Source of the DNA: Fischerella sp. JS2 | GTDB taxonomy: Bacteria > Cyanobacteriota > Cyanobacteriia > Cyanobacteriales > Nostocaceae | Assembly: GCF_032393985.1 (NCBI RefSeq) | Contig: NZ_CP135918.1 | Span: forward strand, 6,449,724-6,513,723 | Length of the DNA stretch: 64,000 nt | Direction of reading: 5' to 3' | Shown here: positions 26,785-35,173 of the stretch, piece after piece | Position numbering within the stretch: position 1 is the stretch's first letter | Layout of the letters: each line of letters opens with the position of its first letter | Notes under the pieces: generated by a model | What the model was told of the DNA's origin: nothing | The model's database searches: none | Seen by the model: only the letters and a program-made list of their open reading frames with translations | Translations under genes and position numbers: made by a program

Positions 26785-27030
26785 ATGTATCGCCGTATTA
26801 ACGTAACCTTACCCGATAAAACTTTAGAATTGCTAGACCAGTTTGCACCAAAAGGAGATAGAAGTCGCTTCATTGACGAAGCTATTCAAAATTACATTGC
26901 TCAAATTCACAGAGACAGACTACGACAGCAATTAAAAGAAGGTGCTATTCGTCGTGCAGCACGCGATCGCAATCTTGCGGAAGACTGGTTTGCTCTAGAG
27001 GAAGAAGCATGGCAGCAAAAGGCAAAATAA
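26785..27030 (+). CDS. Antitoxin of a MazEF/PemIK-type pair
   Basis: An 81-residue protein with an N-terminal RHH motif (RRINVTLPDKTLELLDQFAP, SRFIDEAIQNYI) and an acidic-aromatic C-terminus (LAEDWFALEEEAW) that should plug the toxin's active site. GGAG lies upstream of the ATG. The stop overlaps the toxin gene by 22 bases. Confidence 0.88.
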   Translation: MYRRINVTLPDKTLELLDQFAPKGDRSRFIDEAIQNYIAQIHRDRLRQQLKEGAIRRAARDRNLAEDWFALEEEAWQQKAK

Positions 27031-27383
27031 TATATCCTAAACGCGGAGAAATTTATCTTGTAAGTTTTGACCCTACTCTTGGTGCTGAAATACAAAAAAC
27101 TCGTCCGGCGTTAGTGCTGCAAAATGATATAGCTAACGAGTACAGCCCAATCACGATTGTAGCTGCCATTACGTCTCAATTTGATGAGACGCTTTATCCA
27201 ACGGAAGTGTTAATTAAACCTCCAGAGGGCGGTATAACGATAAATTCTGTTGTCTTGTTAAATCAAATCCGCTCTATTGATAAACAAAGATTAGTGAGGC
27301 GATTGGGTGAACTGAATCAAGAGACGATGGAACAAGTTAATCAGGCGATTCAGATTAGTTTGGGGTTAGTTGAAGTTGGATGA
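27009..27383 (+). CDS. MazF/PemK-type endoribonuclease toxin
   Basis: A 124-residue mRNA interferase. Typical segments are PKRGEIYLVSFDPTLGAEIQKTRPALVLQND at the N-terminus (RGEI-LV and the catalytic Arg in KTRPALV), VAAITSQ, and SVVLLNQIRSIDKQRL with the conserved Thr/Ser-Gln pattern. It should cleave single-stranded mRNA at a short sequence when unneutralised. The gene is intact. Confidence 0.92.
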   Translation: MAAKGKIIYPKRGEIYLVSFDPTLGAEIQKTRPALVLQNDIANEYSPITIVAAITSQFDETLYPTEVLIKPPEGGITINSVVLLNQIRSIDKQRLVRRLGELNQETMEQVNQAIQISLGLVEVG

Positions 27384-27403
27384 TATCAGGTAAATAAGTA
27401 ATT

Positions 27404-27453
27404 GTAGTACAATATTACAAGGCTGGGTTGGGGTGAGAAAAAGGGGCGATCAC
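27404..27453. repeat. Right imperfect direct repeat flanking the MazF-type module
   Basis: Counterpart of 26652-26704. It contains its own palindrome TTGTAGTACAA (about 27402-27412). Confidence 0.55.
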
Positions 27454-27504
27454 GTTTTGTTAGTGAGTGCGATCGCTTTGTCACCTCTACCACCCACCTG
27501 TGTC

Positions 27505-27717
27505 TCAATCATGCTCTTCTGATTCCTCTGGTAAAGATTTCAGTGGTGTTTTTTGTAAAACCCAATCGAGATACAGTACGAGAATTTGCATTTTCAGAAA
27601 ATTGTTAGCACTTTTGGTATTGGTATCACTCAGCACCCATTTACAAAACTTTTCCAGCAGTATTCCAACAACCTCAACTGACTTGTTTACAACCAGAGGT
27701 ATTAGTGTTTCTAGCAT
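27505..27717 (-). CDS. Small hypothetical protein divergent from the NACHT pseudogene
   Basis: A 70-residue frame with GAGGAAA five to six bases before the ATG. The protein is amphipathic: hydrophobic-helical start (ETLIPLVVNKSVEVVGILLEKF), Leu/Val-rich centre and an acidic end (PEESEEHD). I do not recognise it. Its position, head-to-head with the NACHT gene with a 160-bp spacer, suggests shared control. A frame on the opposite strand (27467-27739) looks like its shadow. Confidence 0.45.
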   Translation of the reverse strand: MLETLIPLVVNKSVEVVGILLEKFCKWVLSDTNTKSANNFLKMQILVLYLDWVLQKTPLKSLPEESEEHD

Positions 27718-27877
27718 TACGATTTCCTCAGTAGCTTGACTGAGTTCAATGTCGCAATTTTCTTTTGTAGCTATTTATCTGACTTACCTTGACTTAGCCT
27801 GATTTACACTGAGTTAACTCTACATTTTAATGAAAACTTTAGCTACACTTGCTTATAAGTATTTGTGGGAGTAGTAA

Positions 27878-30162
27878 ATGTCTATACCAGAGGACTTTCT
27901 AAAACAACTGGAGCAATACACCGAATTATCAAATAGAGAAAAGGAAGTCTTTCTGGAGATATTTGCTCGTGGTAAAAGTCGAATCCATGTAACTCAAGAA
28001 CTAAACATTTCTAAAAGCAACCTCAGTACTTGTCTTACAGGCATTTACAAAAAATTTCGCATCATCGGTAATGGGCCTGTTAAAGAAAGTCGCTTACGGG
28101 AGTATTTGAGCAAAAGATACTCACACGAACAACCCTCTGGTGATTTAACTATAGATGACACAGACAATTCTATTGATACTTTAGTGCAAGAAATCCGTAA
28201 ACAAATCAAACTCTACATCAAAGAAAAGTGCGGAACCATGCGGGTATTAGATATGCCTAAGCCCATTAAGTTCACAGGAAAACAAGGTATTTACACGAAT
28301 GTCAATATTCTGGAGAAAATAACTGGACGAAGACGACTAAAAATTTCGGAACTAATACAAAACTGCGACCATGATAACTTTGAGCGGATTGGACTTAGCC
28401 AAATAAAATAGAAGCGAGTATCAGGATTAGAGGCTGTGCAGCGTCATAGTAAGCTAATGGTATTAGGCAAACCAGGAGCAGGAACAACCACTTTTTTAAA
28501 ATATCTAGCAATGCAGTGTATTGAGGAGAAGTTTCAAGCAAACAGAGTTCCCTTGTTTATCACCCTAAAGGATTTTGCAGAAGCACTTAAAAAACTAGAT
28601 ATTTTGAAATTTATTGTTCAACAATTATCAAGCTGTGGGGTAACTCATGCCAATGTAACAGTAGAGAAACTGTTGAAACAGGGTAAGACATTGATATTGC
28701 TGGATGGATTGGATGAAGTACGAGAAGAAGACACCAAGCGTGTCTTACGACAAATTCAGGAATTTTCTGATCTGATCTGTTTCATACCAATCAGTTTGTA
28801 ATTACCTGTCGCATTGCTGCTAAGGAATACACATTTGAAAGTTTTACAGAAGTGGAAATGGCAGATTTTGACGAAAAACAAATAGCCATTTTTGCTCAAA
28901 ACTGGTTCCAATTAACTGATCCAGTTAAAGGTGAAAGATTCATTCAAAAACTAAAGGAGAACGAATCAATCCAAGAACTAGCTAGTAGTCCTTTACTATT
29001 GACACTACTGTGTTTGGTATTTGGAGATAGTGGAGATTTCCCTGCAAACCGTTCTGAACTTTATAAAGAAGGATTAAATGTATTGCTGAAAAAATGGGAT
29101 GCCAAACGCAACATTGAACGAGAGCAAGTCTACAAAAATCTGTCTTTGCAGCGTAAGGAAGATTTATTGAGTCAAATTGCTTTAACCACCTTTGAGCAAA
29201 AAGACTATTTCTTTAAACAAAAAACAACCGAAGTATACATTGCTGATTTTATCCGTAACTTACGTGATGCGGACACAGATCCAAAAGTGTTGAAACTCGA
29301 TAGCGAAGCTGTTTTAAAGTTTATTGAAGCACAACATGGACTATTAGTGGAACGAGCAAAGGGTATTTATTCTTTTTCTCACTTAACATTTCATGAGTAT
29401 TTTGCTGCAAGAGAAATAGTTGCTAACTCTGCCTTGGAAAGCTTGGTAGAGCATATTACAGAAATAAGTTGGCGGGAAGTATTTTTGCTTGCTGCCGGAA
29501 TGATGCGGAAGGCTGATGATTTATTACTTTTGATGAAGTCAAAAATTGACTCCATTGTGGCCTTAGATGATAAGTTACAGTACCTTTTACAGACAGTATA
29601 TAATAAATCTTTATCAGTGAAATATAATCATAAAGGAGCGGTAGTAAGAGCATTCTACTTGGAACACGCTCTTTTTTTTAGTTACTCAGTTCTAGATTAC
29701 TGTAGTGAACTTACTAAAGCACTTGGATTTAATATTGAAGTTGATCCAGAGATTGATTTTGACGAGAAACTTACTGATGCTCTTGAAATTGTAAACTCTG
29801 ATCCCGCAGAATGCCTGAGTTATGCTCTTTCTCTTAATCTTAACTTAGAACCTGAATTTCAAAAATCACTTCAAAATTTAAAAAAGCAAATTCCTTACCC
29901 TGATGATCCAAAAAAGTGGATGCAACGAGAAGACAAAACTATAAAGCAATGGTTGCATGATTTGAGAAGTTTGATAATAAGATATAGAAAAATTTGTTAT
30001 CAAGATGAATTAAATGATCAACAATGTGAATTGATATGGAATTACTATGATGCCAACACATTAATGGTTGATTGTCTAAATAGCGATTGTTATATCAGTC
30101 GACAGGTTAGGCAGGAAATAGAAGACAGTCTGCTCTTACCAATCAGTGAAGGTCAAAAATAG
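27878..30162 (+). pseudogene. HTH-NACHT NTPase, broken by a stop codon and a frameshift
   Basis: The remains of one gene of about 760 codons. 27878-28411: HTH domain (LSNREKEVF, NISKSNLSTCLTGIYKKF) and the conserved TMRVLDMPKPI...TDVNILEKITGRRRL-like region. A TAG at 28409-28411 is in frame with the next piece. 28436-28801: NACHT core, with Walker A GKPGAGTTT in which the usual Lys is Thr, and an intact Walker B LILLDGLDEV. At 28768-28779 a 5-bp tandem duplication (TGATC twice) shifts the frame; the reading then resumes as FHTNQFVITCR...EMADFDEKQI and runs to 30162 with the winged-helix region (FSHLTFHEYFAA) and a C-terminal helical domain. Bacterial NACHT proteins are anti-phage STAND NTPases; three lesions say this one is dead. 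Confidence 0.88.
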
Positions 30163-30211
30163 TACTCTTAGGAGTTATAACTTATCAACAATCGTTAATA
30201 ACATTCTCAAA

Positions 30212-30296
30212 CGGAGAGGGTGGGATTCGAACCCACGGATGCTTTCACATCACTCGATTTCAAGTCGAGCGCATTCGACCACTCTGCCACCTCTCC
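30212..30296 (-). tRNA. tRNA-Ser (anticodon TGA)
   Basis: On the minus strand the 85 bases fold as a class II tRNA: acceptor arms GGAGAGG and CCTCTCC with discriminator G, a D-arm with GGCAGAGTGGTCGAA, anticodon loop CTTGAAA between CTCGA and TCGAG giving anticodon TGA, a long variable arm (GTGATGTGAAAGCATC) and T-arm GTGGGTTCGAATCCCAC. CCA is not encoded. The anticodon is at 30260-30262 on the plus strand. A plus-strand frame reading RGWDSNPR across it is an artefact. Confidence 0.98.
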
Positions 30297-30369
30297 AAAA
30301 AAAGCTGACGAATACACTTCGGCAGCTGTCAGCTACAAAAGCTGACCAGTAAGCTATTATAACTCAGAT

Positions 30370-31296
30370 TCATGCAGTTTGCACTACTGAACGGGATTTT
30401 TCATACAAAATTTCTTCAGCCACTTTGTAGTCATTACCAACCCAGACACTAGAAACTTGGGAAACTACACCATCTTCCAGTAGCACAATCGAGAAATTCC
30501 GCAGTTTTAGACCATCACTATCCACGATTCTCGGCACAGTCGCTGCATTCAAATAAACTGTCCCCTCTGGACTTCTAAACACACGCTTTCGTAACACTTT
30601 TTTGGTGTGTCGTAACGTGTGGTGCATATGACCAAACGTCACCAGAGGAACGGTTTTACCAGCAGTAAGAGTCAGAGATATCGCCTCAGCTAAATCTGGA
30701 TCGCCAAAGTCACCACCGATAGGGTGCCAATCTTTACCACAGGGATCTTCGGGGCGATCGCCTAACCCAGAAGGCCCATTATGACCGACAAAAATAATTG
30801 TCTCATAAGCAGCCTTTTTGACAGCCGAAAAAATCCGGGCGGCGGACTCATCTAGATCCTTTACACCATACCGTTCTTTGCAGATGTCAGCAAATCTCCA
30901 CTCTGGCCCACCCCAGGTAAAGGGACGTCCTCCCACCACTGTCAGGTTAAAAGCAGGAATATCGAGTTTTCCATAACCAACATGGGCTGCACCTAATAAA
31001 TCTAGTTGTTCCTGCACCCAATCTTCCTGAGAACGGTCGTAGGGACACTTTTTTCGTCCCCATTCTGTGGCAGTGTACCATGCATCGTGGTTTCCCATCA
31101 CCGCTGCCTTGGGAATATCAAGGGATGCGATCGCCCTTACCACTTCTACCGACTCGTTACCAAAATCCCCGACAAACAGCACTAAGTCAACACCAAGATG
31201 CTTAAGTGCATTGCCATCCTCCACTTCCCATTGGTCGTGAACATCTCCAACTACAGCGATTTTCAATGTTTTTGAATTAGTTGTCTGACTGGTCAT
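30370..31296 (-). CDS. Calcineurin-like metallophosphoesterase
   Basis: A 308-residue phosphoesterase with metal-binding motifs VVGDVHDQW, FVGDFGNE, MGNHDAW, VGHNGPSG and TFGHMHH in the right order. It resembles a cyanobacterial and plastid-lineage family that I recall as TIGR04168; the substrate is unknown. The start was placed at an ATG with AAGGAAA upstream rather than 12 codons earlier. It is downstream of no obvious partner; the tRNA-Ser lies behind its 3' end. Confidence 0.88.
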   Translation of the reverse strand: MTSQTTNSKTLKIAVVGDVHDQWEVEDGNALKHLGVDLVLFVGDFGNESVEVVRAIASLDIPKAAVMGNHDAWYTATEWGRKKCPYDRSQEDWVQEQLDLLGAAHVGYGKLDIPAFNLTVVGGRPFTWGGPEWRFADICKERYGVKDLDESAARIFSAVKKAAYETIIFVGHNGPSGLGDRPEDPCGKDWHPIGGDFGDPDLAEAISLTLTAGKTVPLVTFGHMHHTLRHTKKVLRKRVFRSPEGTVYLNAATVPRIVDSDGLKLRNFSIVLLEDGVVSQVSSVWVGNDYKVAEEILYEKSRSVVQTA

Positions 31297-31488
31297 GCCA
31301 CTTTCCTTGCCATATGCTTCCAGCATAGGCAATCCATAACGATTTTGTCATAACTCCCAAAATTGTCTTATGATTTCACCTGATAATTGTTCACTGACAA
31401 CTAACAGCTTTCACTTAACACTATCATTAGTTCCTATTAATTGTGTGAATTTATTATTAATCGCAACCTCGTCATAATGTCTCCAAAT

Positions 31489-31911
31489 TCACGTAAACCA
31501 ATTCTCGATTTCTAGATCGATAAAATCAGTGTAGTTTGACACATTGTTAGTCATGATAATCAATTGGTTAACTTTAGCGATCACGGCAATTTGACCATCT
31601 GCAAATGATGGCGTTTTGCCAATGCTAACCAGACGTGATCTTTCTATAGCCTGCCATTGTGCAGCCTTAGCATCATATGATAATAATTGAATATTGGGTT
31701 AAACTACTTCTTTGAGATATCTTTCTATAGTTTGACGTTTTTTAGACTCTGGAAGACGATAGCAACCAAAAAGTAATTCATGATAGACAATTGTTGCTGT
31801 TGCTATTTCATTTTCATATTGCCGCAACTTTTCCATCACTTTCGCATTGGGAATTGGACGTAATGGTTCACAAAGAATATTAGTATCCAGTAAAAAGCGC
31901 CAACTCACCAA
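31489..31911 (-). pseudogene. VapC-like PIN toxin interrupted by one in-frame stop
   Basis: Codons from 31911 down encode a PIN N-terminus (FLLDTNILCEPLR, ATIVYHELLFGCYRLP). A TAA at 31699-31701 follows LKEVV, but the same frame continues with PNIQLLSYDAKAAQWQ, then SIGKTPSFADGQIA, IIMTNNVSNY and ends IENWFT at a TGA at 31489, exactly the C-terminal half expected of a 140-residue VapC. One base change (TTA Leu to TAA) would explain it. The acidic residues DTN, E in YHELL, D in ADGQIA are all still encoded. It overlaps the antitoxin by seven bases. Confidence 0.88.
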
Positions 31912-32153
31912 ACTACCTCACGTCCTGGTGAAGAGTCGCGTACATCTGCAAAAATGTCAGATTCAATACCCATTTTTTCCAAATCTTCTGCTTGCCGAAA
32001 AATTTCCAGAGATTGCCAGAATCCAGACTCCTCACTCGTGATGATGCTAGACTCTGCGTATGAAATATCAACTTCAATTTCTTGCCCATCAGGAATATTG
32101 ATTTTATGAAATATTTCTATAGTTTTGCCGCGTTTTAGGCCTTTGATTTTCAT
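31905..32153 (-). CDS. Antitoxin of the broken VapC-like toxin
   Basis: An 82-residue protein of the cyanobacterial antitoxin type MKIKGLKRGKTIEIF...IPDGQEIEVDI with a C-terminal FADVRDSSPGREVVW, the usual toxin-binding end. It is intact although its toxin is interrupted, the expected order of decay, because losing the antitoxin first would be harmful. Confidence 0.82.
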   Translation of the reverse strand: MKIKGLKRGKTIEIFHKINIPDGQEIEVDISYAESSIITSEESGFWQSLEIFRQAEDLEKMGIESDIFADVRDSSPGREVVW

Positions 32154-32199
32154 GACTTTGATTCTATAAATAAAAAGTTAAATATCTTTGAGATTATAT

Positions 32200-32460
32200 T
32201 AGGACTTAGGCAGTAGTAACGAAAAAAGAACCACCCTCCGGGTACTCTACCTTGAAGCCGCTGAGTCGCAAAGCCACACGCTGCGCGAACGCGTCTACGT
32301 GACGCAAACCACCTTTTTGGGGGCTGGACTCACAAAGGACACAAAGAACACGAAGAAAGAGACTTTCACAGAGATTTTGCGTAAGACCTATATATTAAGA
32401 TTATCTTTTCAATTTTACCTTTTCCTCATTTAGTAGAATATTGGCATTAAAGCAATTTGT
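32200..32460. repeat. Dispersed palindromes and CACAAAGGACACAAAGAACACGAAG-type repeat
   Basis: Between the antitoxin and the flavoprotein. GC-rich palindromic units occupy about 32230-32300 (ACTCTACCTTGAAGCCGC..., ...CGCGAACGCGTCTACGTGACGC), followed by a CACAAAGGACACAAAGAACACGAAG unit (32330-32356) that recurs at about 38596-38621. Confidence 0.7.
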
Positions 32461-34049
32461 CAGCTATAAAATTTCAACAATTCCTGCGTTTGCTTTACTC
32501 CCACCAACGTATTCGCACACAAAATTCCAGATGCAGCTACCGCAGGGACACCAATTCCTGGCATAGTGCTATCACCAACGCGATACAAACCCTGTATCGG
32601 TGTGTGGGTTCCTGGAAACATACCCTTACCTGCTGCGATCGCAGGACCGTAGGTTCCTTGATACCTCCTTATATAATAAGCATGAGTTAGGGGTGTACCA
32701 ACCAGTTCTAACACCACACGCTCCCTAATATCCGGGATAATTTTCTCTAAGGCACGGTATAAAGTTTCTGCTTTCTGCCGTTTCTTGTGTTCATATCCAT
32801 CATTGCGTTCCCAGCCCAGGTAGGGTTCTAGGGTGTAAGCGTGGACTACATGATGTCCTTGGGGGGCAAGTTTTGCATCCCAGACGCTGGGAATAGATAT
32901 CATACAAGTATTCCCAGGTGTGGTGATATCTTTGTTCGCATCGTGAATTACTACATGATGTCCCGTTAAATGTTCTAAACCATCGGCACGGATACCTAAG
33001 TGTAAATGCATAAAACTATCAATACTTGGTGTAGCTAAAGCTGCTTGGTGGTAAGATGCAGGTAAATCCTTAGAATCTAATAGCTGAGTATAGGTATCCC
33101 AAATACTGGCATTAGAAATCACTGTAGGCGCTTTGAGAATTGAAGACTCGGATAAGTAAATACTGCTCCCTTGTCCTCCTTGTCCTCCTTGTCCTTTTAC
33201 CCCAGTGTCACCCCTTCGCGATCGCAACCGTACACCTACAACTTTCCCTGATTCCACCAAAATTTGCTCGACATGACACCCCAATAGCAATTTACCACCC
33301 CAACGTTCTAGCCCCCGCACCAAGGCGTTAACAATTGCTCCACTGCCACCCACAGGATACTCAACGCCAGCGCGGGAGCGTTCACCTAACATAAAAGCTA
33401 CTTCGGGGGCAATTGTCCCGTGTGCTTTTAAACCCGATAACAAAAAGCATTCTAGGTCAATCAACCGTCTTACCCAAGGGTCTTTGACAGTAGCATCCAT
33501 CACGTTACCCACAGAAGCTTGGACAAGGGGCAAATTAGGTAACATCTTTAACAATGAGGGTAAATAACGCCCTAACAGCACGGGTAGTAATTGCCAATCT
33601 GCTCTCAGTGTCAGGGTGGGAATGCCTTTCATGGCATCATATAAAGGCAAGAGGCGGCGTTCAAACTGTTCTAATTCCCTGGCGCCAACAGGAGTAATTT
33701 TAGCTACTTCTTCCCGATAGCGATCGCCATCACTGTAAACTGCCAAAGTTCCTTCGGGAAAATGGTAATGTCCTAATGGGTCATAACGAACAGCTCTAAC
33801 AGATTCACCGATTACATCCAGAACTTGTTTCAGGGGATTTACACTCTGAATATCTGTCAAACCACAATAAAATGAAGGACCAGAATCAAATTCAAATCCC
33901 CGACGTCTAAAATTATGAGCTGCACCACCAGCAATTGTGTGACTTTCGCAGACAATCACGCGTTTGCCATAACGCGCCAGTAAGACCGCAGCACACAACC
34001 CACCGATACCGCTACCGATGACGATGACATCATATTTATCCTTTGTCAT
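32460..34049 (-). CDS. FAD-dependent oxidoreductase of the carotenoid desaturase/isomerase superfamily
   Basis: A 529-residue flavoprotein. The N-terminal dinucleotide motif is VIVIGSGIGGLCAAVLLARYGKRV with ESHTIAGGAAHNF; the C-terminal FAD signature is GLYRVGDSTMPGIGVPAVAASG. It resembles CrtI/CrtH-type enzymes and plant CRTISO-like proteins but is not clearly phytoene desaturase, zeta-carotene desaturase or CrtH, so I leave the symbol blank. Residues about 285-297 (KGQGGQGGQG) are encoded by three copies of a 9-bp repeat (33169-33195) inserted without frameshift. The start region abuts GACCAATGACC repeats. Divergent from the ABC ATPase. Confidence 0.85.
   Translation of the reverse strand: MTKDKYDVIVIGSGIGGLCAAVLLARYGKRVIVCESHTIAGGAAHNFRRRGFEFDSGPSFYCGLTDIQSVNPLKQVLDVIGESVRAVRYDPLGHYHFPEGTLAVYSDGDRYREEVAKITPVGARELEQFERRLLPLYDAMKGIPTLTLRADWQLLPVLLGRYLPSLLKMLPNLPLVQASVGNVMDATVKDPWVRRLIDLECFLLSGLKAHGTIAPEVAFMLGERSRAGVEYPVGGSGAIVNALVRGLERWGGKLLLGCHVEQILVESGKVVGVRLRSRRGDTGVKGQGGQGGQGSSIYLSESSILKAPTVISNASIWDTYTQLLDSKDLPASYHQAALATPSIDSFMHLHLGIRADGLEHLTGHHVVIHDANKDITTPGNTCMISIPSVWDAKLAPQGHHVVHAYTLEPYLGWERNDGYEHKKRQKAETLYRALEKIIPDIRERVVLELVGTPLTHAYYIRRYQGTYGPAIAAGKGMFPGTHTPIQGLYRVGDSTMPGIGVPAVAASGILCANTLVGVKQTQELLKFYS
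33169..33195. repeat. In-gene 9-bp tandem repeat, CCTTGTCCT x3
   Basis: Three perfect copies in the plus-strand reading, in frame within the minus-strand flavoprotein gene, encoding a Gly/Gln-rich loop. The same motif type occurs between genes elsewhere (for example about 17703-17740). Confidence 0.85.
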
Positions 34050-34059
34050 TTGTCATTTG

Positions 34060-34160
34060 TCCTTTGTCCCTTGTTTAATACTAAATAACAAATGACCAAT
34101 GACCCTTGACCATTGACCCTTGACCAATGACCCTGACTATTGACCAATGACCAATGACGA
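34060..34160. repeat. GACCAATGACC / CCTTGACCA tandem-like repeats
   Basis: Repeated TTGACCAATGACCC units fill the divergent gap and supply several alternative ATG codons to the ABC gene on the right; the most family-like start is used. Similar tracts precede gmhB, the GT4-GmhA gene and the last GT9 gene. Confidence 0.7.
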
Positions 34161-34935
34161 ACCATTAATTGAATTAAAAGGTGTTTCCAAGTCCTTTGGT
34201 GACAATAAGGTTTTAGACAATGTGGATTTGAGGATTTTTCGGGGAGAAGCATTAGGGATAATTGGGCCTAGTGGTACTGGTAAATCAACAATTTTACGCG
34301 TCATTGCAGGTTTGATTGCTCCTGATACTGGAGAAATTATTGTGCAAGGTGTGCGCCGAGAAGGATTGATAGAAGATGGTGCTGATCCAGTTGGTATTGG
34401 TATGGTGTTTCAGCAGGCGGCATTATTTGATTCACTGACAGTTGATGAAAATGTCGGGTTCTTTCTCTATCAGCACTCAAAACTGTCGCGATCGCGAGTT
34501 CGCGACTTAGTTGAGGAAAAATTAGAGATGGTGGGTTTACCAGGAATAGGCGATCGCTATCCTGCGGAACTATCTGGAGGGATGCGAAAACGGGTAAGTT
34601 TTGCCCGTGCAATTATGTCTAATCCCGAAAACACTAAAGAAGGTCCAGAGGTTTTACTATACGATGAACCTACTGCTGGACTTGACCCCATCGCCTCAAC
34701 AGTAATTGAAGATTTAATTCGACAGTTGCGATCTACACAAGGAGTTTGTAGCACCTACGCAATTGTGACTCACCAAGAGAGTACCATCCGTCGTACAGCT
34801 GATAGGCTAGTATTTCTGTATCAGGGTAAAGTACAGTGGCAAGGTACAGTTACTGAACTAGACCATACAGATAATCCTTTAATCAGACAATTTATGAGTG
34901 GTAGTATATCCGGACCAATTCAAGTAGCAGGATGA
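34147..34935 (+). CDS. Mla-type ABC transporter ATP-binding protein
   Basis: A 262-residue ATPase with Walker A GPSGTGKST (about 39-47), Q-loop VFQQAALFDSLTV, ABC signature LSGGMRKRV, Walker B VLLYDEPTAGLDP and the H-loop VTHQ. The sequence type is MlaF, which energises phospholipid or lipid traffic between membranes. The MCE-domain substrate-binding subunit follows at 35174; the MlaE-type permease is not in the window, so it must be encoded elsewhere, as in other cyanobacteria that I recall. Confidence 0.92.
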   Translation: MTNDEPLIELKGVSKSFGDNKVLDNVDLRIFRGEALGIIGPSGTGKSTILRVIAGLIAPDTGEIIVQGVRREGLIEDGADPVGIGMVFQQAALFDSLTVDENVGFFLYQHSKLSRSRVRDLVEEKLEMVGLPGIGDRYPAELSGGMRKRVSFARAIMSNPENTKEGPEVLLYDEPTAGLDPIASTVIEDLIRQLRSTQGVCSTYAIVTHQESTIRRTADRLVFLYQGKVQWQGTVTELDHTDNPLIRQFMSGSISGPIQVAG

Positions 34936-35173
34936 GGGAGATGGGGAGATGGGGAGGTGGGAAGGTGGGGAAGTGTGGGGAGTGTGTAGACGCGTAGCGG
35001 CTTAAGGTAAGGGTGGAGTGTGGGGAGTGTGAGGAGTGTAATTCAGTTATCAGTTATCAAAAATTTATTACTCTACAGTTAACAGTTAACTTGTTAACTG
35101 TTCACTGATTTCTAACCACCAACAAACCACAACCTAATCTAAAATCTAAAAATCTAAGACGGAGGATAAAAAA
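34936..35173. repeat. GGGGAGATGGGGAG tract, dispersed palindrome, TTATCAG/TTAACTG cassette (empty site)
   Basis: Three repeat types in a row: G-rich GGGGAGATG units (34937-34980), a palindromic dispersed repeat in inverted orientation (about 34986-35010), and a CAGTTATCA...TTAACTGTTCACTG cassette (35040-35125). At CACTG, 35103-35107, the cassette lacks the 28-bp element that two other copies carry (45201-45228 and 55186-55213). GGAGG of the next gene follows. Confidence 0.8.

Noticed and set aside
27878-30212. Genomic island integrated at the tRNA-Ser 3' end
   Set aside because: The broken NACHT gene lies on the 3' side of the tRNA, but I see no integrase and no second copy of the tRNA end as an attachment site.
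30146-30352. Plus-strand frame with RGWDSNPR
   Set aside because: It is the antisense reading of the tRNA-Ser gene, a well-known artefact.
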